From Sweltsa coloradensis (taxonomy: Eukaryota > Arthropoda > Insecta > Plecoptera > Chloroperlidae): a stretch of 64,000 bases of DNA. Location: the NCBI GenBank assembly GCA_024449915.1, contig JAMZAV010000902.1, positions 62,001 through 126,000 on the forward strand. The letters are read 5' to 3'. This document shows positions 58,410 through 64,000 of the stretch, piece by piece (the first letter of the stretch is position 1; each line of letters opens with the position of its first letter). The notes under the pieces are model-generated. The model made no database searches and was not told the DNA's origin. It was given only the letters and a program-made list of their open reading frames with translations. A program made the position numbers and the translations under genes.

Positions 58410-58630
58410 AAGTGTCGCCCTGCTTGACACGTCTTGGAGTCACGCATGGCGAGGACGCCACGTCACAATACAAGATGGACGACTTGTTTCACGGAATGGC
58501 CGCCGTTTGTTCTCCGGGGAATCCCCTCCCCTCCCTACCCTCCCCTCCCGCCCGCGGGGGTTCCCAAGACACCGGGGGCTACGCGGCGACACGGCGTGAG
58601 CGCAAAAACGATAATTAAAAGTAAGAAGGA
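58410..58630 (+). other. GC-rich island, possible exon, unidentified
   Basis: CpG-rich within AT-rich DNA. Two overlapping plus frames (58412-58618, 58434-58634) read through it but give only low-complexity P/R/G-rich peptides. AAAA/GTAAGA at 58620/58621 would serve as a splice donor. Could be a first exon or a CpG-rich promoter; product unknown. Confidence 0.3.
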
Positions 58631-59309
58631 TTAGATCTTAAAGAAAAAAGAGTTTACAAAAAATAGAAATGTTTTTTTTGTTAGGAGAAAGGTAGAGAAA
58701 CAAATCTGGCTGTTTAAAAGCGGGGAAAGGAAACCCCTAGGCTTTCTCAACAAAGTAAATGATGAAGCTTTGTGTTGGCTTTGATATAAAAAGAAAGATG
58801 TTTTTTTTTAAATGTTGTTCAGATTTAGACCTTGAAGAAATTGATATGAAAGGTATAATGCTGCTTCTCCTTAAGTCTAAAAAACAAACGTATTTTTAGA
58901 AAAATAGAAAATTATATATTATGCTAACTGAGATGTGGACTAGAATTTTTTTTTGGAAGTCACAGATTCTCTTAAATATAAATTCAATAGGCAGTGATAT
59001 ATTATTGTTATAATAATTTATATAATATTTATACTTTTTGAAATTATACCTTGATTGTTACATGTAATAATGCACTTTTCTTAAATAAATGTTCAGGTGT
59101 TTCGCTAGAAATTTTGGAATTTGGACAATTTGTAAAGGAAATGTACGACGGTTACCCTTACATCCGCCACAAAAACTGAAGAAAACCTTGAAAAAAACTT
59201 TTAGTTAAGATTGCATTCACCAATTTTGTGCCTAAAAAAAATCACACTAGGGTCCTACCGTCCTATTCACCAAAAACTTCATTATTCGACTCTGTTCCCA
59301 TTCCAATTT
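58631..59309. other. AT-rich spacer
   Basis: Nothing recognised. Confidence 0.5.
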
Positions 59310-59345
59310 CTCTCTCTATCTATCTCTCTCTCTCTCTCTCTCTCG
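59310..59345. repeat. (TC)n microsatellite
   Basis: TC repeat of about 17 units with two TATC interruptions. It creates serine/leucine-rich false ORFs in two plus frames (59211-59623). Confidence 0.9.
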
Positions 59346-60094
59346 CACTCCCCACTTTTCCTGATCCCCACAGAAAAAGATACTCTCGTCACCTCCCCCG
59401 CTATATTACATTCAGACGAGCGTTTGATATTAATCACATCACGTTTCAATTCATCTCATCACAACAACCTAGAACCATCATCAGTCTTCGGTCTGAGTCG
59501 CCCAGAAGCTCAGCTGCAGCAGAGTTAGTTGTCAATTTAGCAACGCAGATAGTAAAACTCAGGTCGCTGTTGTGGAAGTTCATTAGATTATGCTCGGACC
59601 ATGCGAACACGTATGACGTTTGAAAAAAACAACTAAAGGGGAGTGGAAATACGTCATCGTGATAACATACCATTGTTTGAAGTGTTTCATCAGTTTCACT
59701 GTAAATAAAAACTCGTCAGAAATCAAGAAAGTTCAATTATATGAACCTTAAGTTTTTAAATGCGTCCTCCGGCTGCCAGCCACATTTACTTGTGAAATCA
59801 CACATGAAGTAGTCACCGACAGACAAAAGTACATGACGCCAGTTAGCAGTACATTATTCAAAGCAATATTTTTCTTATGTTATTTTGATCATTTTGAAAA
59901 TAAGAATGGTAAGGTCCAAAATTAACAATTTTGTGCAATTGTTTCTGGACGATTAAAAACAAAATATACTATTGTATAGCTATCAACGTAATATGCTTTT
60001 TGGAACAACAATGCGAAGTTTCACAGTCACACACAGTTGTGCTGTCTAGACGAACCAATGTCAAATTATCTTATTCCATCTTAAGAGGACACAT
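59346..60094. other. No gene recognised
   Basis: No supported feature. Confidence 0.45.
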
Positions 60095-60220
60095 TCCCGT
60101 TTATTCGCATTAACGACTGAAGAAAACCAAGGTTAAACTTGCGGTCAGGATTGCCGAAGGCAAGGTATCGAACCCGAGACATCATAAGAAACACGCTTAA
60201 CCGCTCTTCTTCATCTGTCG
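60095..60220 (-). mobile_element. tRNA-derived SINE S1, head and body fragment
   Basis: CGCATTAACGACTGAAGAAA, GCGGTCAGGATTGCCG and GGTATCGAACCCGAG follow the S1 body-to-head order in reverse. The downstream tail is absent. Confidence 0.7.
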
Positions 60221-60840
60221 GTTTCAAAATAGAAAAATAACATTAAACGGTTAAGTTGAGTTTTCTAAATCGCTTTTAAATGAAAATTAATTGTCGCGAA
60301 TTCTTAATTTTATTTCCCGGAAAAATCTTTCAGCTTCCAGTGTAAATAATTGACGAATCTTACTGTCGTTCACAAAAAATCCAAAATCGTATTCATAAAT
60401 CAACTTACACATCGGCCAATTAAAGAGCTCTCTCTGTCCTAGCTGAATAATTGAATTACAATAAATATAATCGAACCAAGTCATTATTTAATGCATAAAG
60501 GATGAAACATCAAAGAAAAATATGAAACTCCTTTTGTCTTCTATTTTCGACATCGTTCGCGATAAGTTATAAAATGTTATCTCGGATCAAAGACTCTTGT
60601 ACGGTATCGTATTCTCCTCTCCACGCTGTATTTCATAATTGTCTCGTCTCAAAGTTTGCCAACATTATCATATCAGCTTCATCTTCAATTCCGGGCCCCA
60701 TTCTTTACCCAGAGCAGGTTGTATTGGTTGGTGTTCATGGGCTCGTTTAGCCTATCGGAGTTGTTAAATTTAAGTGGCAATCTTACCTTGTGATTGAGAA
60801 GTGGGGTGTATCCGATATTAGGGGGTTCTTTGATGAGCCA
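60221..60840. other. No gene recognised
   Basis: No supported feature. Confidence 0.5.
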
Positions 60841-61792
60841 AGAGTGAGGAGAGGGAGGAGAAGACTGGAAGTTTAAAGGTGGGGAACTGTGAGAGGGAGG
60901 TAGTCAGTGAGGACAGGGTGTTAAAGAGAGAAGGAGAGAGTCAATGAGGACAGGGTGTTGAAGAGAGAGGGAAAGGGGGAGAGTGAGAGGGAAAGGGAAA
61001 GGGGAGGACAGGGAGGAGAAAACTGGAAGTTTGAAGGTGGGGCACTGTGGGAGGGAGAGAGTTAGTGAGGATAGGGTGTTAAAGAGAGAGGGAAAAGGAG
61101 TGAGAGAGATAGAAAGAATGAAAAATGGAGCAAGAACATGTGAAGGATTAAATGTTAAAGAAAAGGAGAGGGGTAGAGCGAGAGGGACAGTAGGTGGAGA
61201 CGTGGAGAAGAGAATTGGAGAAAAAAAGTAAGAGAGCGATAGAGAGTTAAATATGAATAGATTAATGGAGAGAATAAAAGAGAGGTGAGAGAATAATAAA
61301 AAGAACAACAGAGAAAGAAAAAAGAGAAATGGAGGGAGAGCATGTCAAGAGAGGGTGTTGAAGAGTGGGAGGAAAGAGTTGGAGAGGAAATAAAGATAAA
61401 GATATTGATGGATAGAGTATGAGAGAGTCAGTGAAGGAGAGGTTGATGGGGGAGAGTACTAGCGAGAGAGAGAGAGGGATATAGAAAGTAAAAGAGAGTA
61501 ATAGAGAAATAAAAAGAAAAGAGATGGAGGGAGAGCGAGTGAAAGAGAGTGGTTTAAAGCTAGTTATAAAGGGTAATAATGAGAGGTGCCGTGATGGGGG
61601 GACGAGGCTGAAAGTTTGAAGAAAGGGCTCTGTCGGAGGAAGGGAGAGAAGGAATAGAGAATAGGAGACAAAAAGTAGGAGAGCGATAGAGAGGTAAAGA
61701 TAAAGAGGGTGTGAAAGAGAGAGGTAGAGAGGATTTATGTTTTAGAGAGAGAGAGATTGAGGCAGGGGCAATAGGGAAACGGAGAGTATGGT
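60841..61792 (+). repeat. Polypurine (GA-rich) block with ~157-bp internal repeats
   Basis: About 950 bp in which the plus strand is overwhelmingly A and G. Larger repeats are visible: ACTGGAAGTTTAAAGGTGGG (about 60865) and ACTGGAAGTTTGAAGGTGGG (about 61022), each followed by GTGAGGACAGGGTGTT-type words; related segments recur near 61200 and 61610. The 134- and 100-codon minus frames are S/L/F/P-rich artefacts. Confidence 0.85.
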
Positions 61793-62284
61793 GAGTTTTG
61801 TTAGAAAGGGAACAGTAGGAATGTTCATAAAGGACGAAGGTTAAGTCAAAATAAATAAGCAAACAGGACAGAAAATTTAACGAAGCTTTGTTATAAATTA
61901 AACGGCAGGTGTTATAAGATAATAAGAGGGAAAGACAAAGAGATAAATGGTATGGGTGGTGTTAGTACCAACTCGTGTTAGCTTTCGTTGGAGAAATATT
62001 GTGTTAACGAATGTAAGAGCAATAGGAAATAAGAGTGGGGACGCGTGTTGAAAATGGAATATTGGGGGCAATCGCGACAAAACAGTCAAATAATATTATG
62101 GAAATAATTTCATAAATAAAAAGCCATCTCCCAATTGCCTGTCGAGTGTTTTACCCCTAAGCTATGGAGACGGTTAGCTTCATTACATCTGAATTCTTGG
62201 TCCATTGTCGATCTGAATAGATTGGAATAGATGCCGCGCTGAGATGGATTTTTTAATTTCTCAATTGATTTCCATAAAATCAAT
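61793..62284. other. No gene recognised
   Basis: A minus-strand tRNA-like A-box remnant (TAGCTTAGGGGTAAAACAC, about 62144-62162) precedes S2-like sequence. Confidence 0.4.
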
Positions 62285-62315
62285 TACACCTACGGGAGTG
62301 TTTCCTGATTAAGAG
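62230..62315 (+). mobile_element. SINE S2 tail region
   Basis: GGATTTTTTAATTTCTCAAT followed by ACACCTACGGGAGTGTTTCC (62286-62305), the same order as other S2 remnants. A second tail-like box (GTTTCCTAGTCCCTC, TTAATGAAATTGAGG) is at 62618-62650. Confidence 0.55.
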
Positions 62316-62836
62316 GTTATAGGACATGCATTTTAAGCAAATTCTCGTTCTTTCGGCCGTTGACATATCATCTGTTTACAATTTTGGGTAGTTGTCAAGG
62401 ATGAGGACAAATAGGGCTCTACAGTAACACTATTCAAGTAACTATTTTTAAGTAGTTTAAAGAAATTAAATTGATTTTCAGGCTTTTGGACTTTCTTAAT
62501 AAAGTCTTAAATTCTCATTTTATTTGTCCATGTATGCTTAATTGCCATCAATGTTAAGTTTTATATACGTCGGATGCATCTTGGCCGAGCGAATAGCTAT
62601 TTGCCAACTTCCAAATGTTTCCTAGTCCCTCTTAATGAAATTGAGGAAGAAGAGTCAAATAATTGTTATTTATATAATTATTCTGAGTTAAAAAGTGCGA
62701 GGGTGTGCAAAAGCTGATTGGAATGGAACGAGAGAGAGAGAGAACTAGATAACACCCCCGAAGAGTTGAGAGCTGAACGCGTGTTAGCTCCGGAGATTGA
62801 CTCCCTCATAGTCTCAGACAAGACGCGAGTCTGCAC

Positions 62837-62988
62837 GGCTACAAGGCTACAAGGATACAAGGCTACAAGGCTGCAAGGCTAGAAGGCTACAAGGATACAA
62901 GGCTACAAGGCTACAAGGCTACAAGGCTACAAGACTACAAGGCTACAAGGCTACAAGGCTACAAGGCTACAAGGCTACAAGGCTACAC
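62837..62988. repeat. 8-bp satellite GGCTACAA, about 19 copies
   Basis: 152 bp of GGCTACAA in tandem with occasional substitutions (GGATACAA, GGCTGCAA, GGCTAGAA, GACTACAA). The unit is not a multiple of three, so it is not a coding repeat. The flanks carry two short minus-strand frames (62678-62860 and 62975-63241) without known domains. Confidence 0.92.
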
Positions 62989-62992
62989 GGCT

Positions 62993-64000
62993 CGACTTAA
63001 GACGAACGCGAACACCTCTCAACTTTCTTGCACGACTCGCGAGTTTAGTCGGAGATTTGCGGGGAAATAATTCAGCGCCGTCATTACGTTGCTTCATTTG
63101 AGGAGAGCTAATTCGATCTGGGAGCGTGTAATGGCTCTGCTTTGAAGACGGCGATGAAATGTGCATTCGAAGTAAGATGTGAGCAGCATGTGTTAACTCC
63201 TTGGCTGGATCCTCTGCACAACATCTCTCGTCACATATCATAATTAGTTTAACCTTAGTTTACTCACGAATGCTTATTTGATAAAATAATAAACAAGATC
63301 AAAAGTTTTAATTCATATCTGCCTTGCCCTATATTTCGGAATAATACTAGTGTGTTCGGTCATTATTTGAATTTAAATCGTTTAGTATCTTCAATGTACA
63401 ATTTAGACTATGTGGAGAGTAAAATACGTTTCTAGCAAACGATCTGTGTTCAAACAGACCACAGATGCCACATCATTATTTCCGAAAGTATTATGTGAAC
63501 CTGTGTAAGCCTCTAATGACACTGTTCTTGAACAATTGAAACACAAACTAAAACAAAATTAATGGAACATCGTTTCGACACAATTTAAATTCAAAAATTC
63601 AATATTTTAAAGATTAACTTCCAACTTATAAAAATATGAGAGCATTTTCAAAAAAAACATTAATTTATCTCTTTTATTCTCAAATTTAATATTTTGGGGA
63701 GTTTTGAAATCTAAAATATGTGTTTATAGAAAATTTAAAACCTCATGAGAATTTTATTTTACAGTTGAAATGAATATAACGTAGAAGTGCATTCGAACTA
63801 TTCTAGATTAAAAATGTATCACTAATAATTTTGGTTACGCCTAGATTTAAGAAATAAAAAAGTTTTTTGCGGAATTTTTAAGTATCGTGAACTTTCTGAT
63901 TTAGCATCTGTAACGTTTAACACTTATATTAGTCGTTCATCTCGGTCGAAAGTTGGGCTCAACTTGGGGGGCAAGGGCTAACCCATACAATTTGGTTATA
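62993..64000. other. No gene recognised
   Basis: The first ~200 bp (62995-63200) is GC-richer than the rest. No feature could be supported to the window end. Confidence 0.45.

Noticed and set aside
59228..59623. 131-codon plus-strand ORF and an overlapping 105-codon ORF
   Set aside because: Both run through the (TC)n microsatellite and have no recognisable domain.
60904..61308. 134-codon minus-strand ORF
   Set aside because: Antisense of a polypurine block; serine/leucine/phenylalanine repeats, no complexity.
62837..62988. CRISPR-like or coding repeat
   Set aside because: Unit is 8 bp with no spacers and not a multiple of three; a simple satellite in eukaryotic DNA.

Overview
The window looks like AT-rich, repeat-dense animal nuclear DNA, most probably from an arthropod with a large genome. 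Evidence: a LINE reverse-transcriptase relic, several tRNA-derived SINE families, a 5S-rRNA-derived SINE, Helentron/DINE-1-like rolling-circle elements, TIR/MITE elements, and no operons or long ORFs. The species cannot be fixed from sequence alone; an insect is my best guess. Reading all frames, I find no protein-coding gene I can defend. The longest open frames (about 130-170 codons) fall on homopolymer, CT/GA or repeat sequence and carry no recognisable domain. The window is best read as intergenic or long-intron DNA made of layered transposon insertions.

Layout. 0-1 kb: LINE RT fragment interrupted by a foldback TIR element. 1-4.9 kb: plain AT-rich DNA. 4.9-11.5 kb: a dense block holding SINE S1, a non-autonomous Helentron-like element (family H1), an inverted-repeat element split by a SINE, a five-unit head-to-tail array of a second Helentron-like family (B) whose units each carry a tRNA-like segment, and TIR element X with SINE S3 nested in it. 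11.8-12.9 kb: a perfect 25-bp hairpin and G/C runs. 13.6-15.2 kb: two Helentron-like H2 copies. 15.5-17.7 kb: a candidate TATA/CCAAT promoter, a ~490-bp palindrome, SINEs S1 and S2, and a Harbinger-like MITE. 18.6-24.3 kb: a 31-bp minisatellite, SINE pieces and a 5S-derived SINE. 24.7-26.5 kb: a tight CCAAT/CRE/E-box/E2F cluster, the 3' end of a dead LINE, and a local tandem duplication. 27-38 kb: SINE heads, hairpins, one H2 copy and two more family B pieces. 38-45 kb: mostly unannotated, with a second CRE/E2F-like cluster and one arm of a 12-kb-separated inverted repeat. 45.5-49 kb: H2 and two adjacent H1 copies. 49-60 kb: SINE fragments, the second 5S-SINE, the unfilled paralogue of element X, and a fourth H1. 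60.8-63 kb: a ~950-bp polypurine block and an 8-bp satellite of about 19 copies.

The clearest biology is transposon biology. At least three related element groups (H1, H2, B) share one architecture: a short 5' motif repeated inverted near the 3' end, then a GC hairpin, then a CTAG terminus. All eight H1/H2 copies are flanked by T on both sides, as expected of Helentron-type rolling-circle elements. Host-gene evidence is limited to three promoter-like clusters and a few GC-rich islands that could be non-coding first exons; all are inferences.
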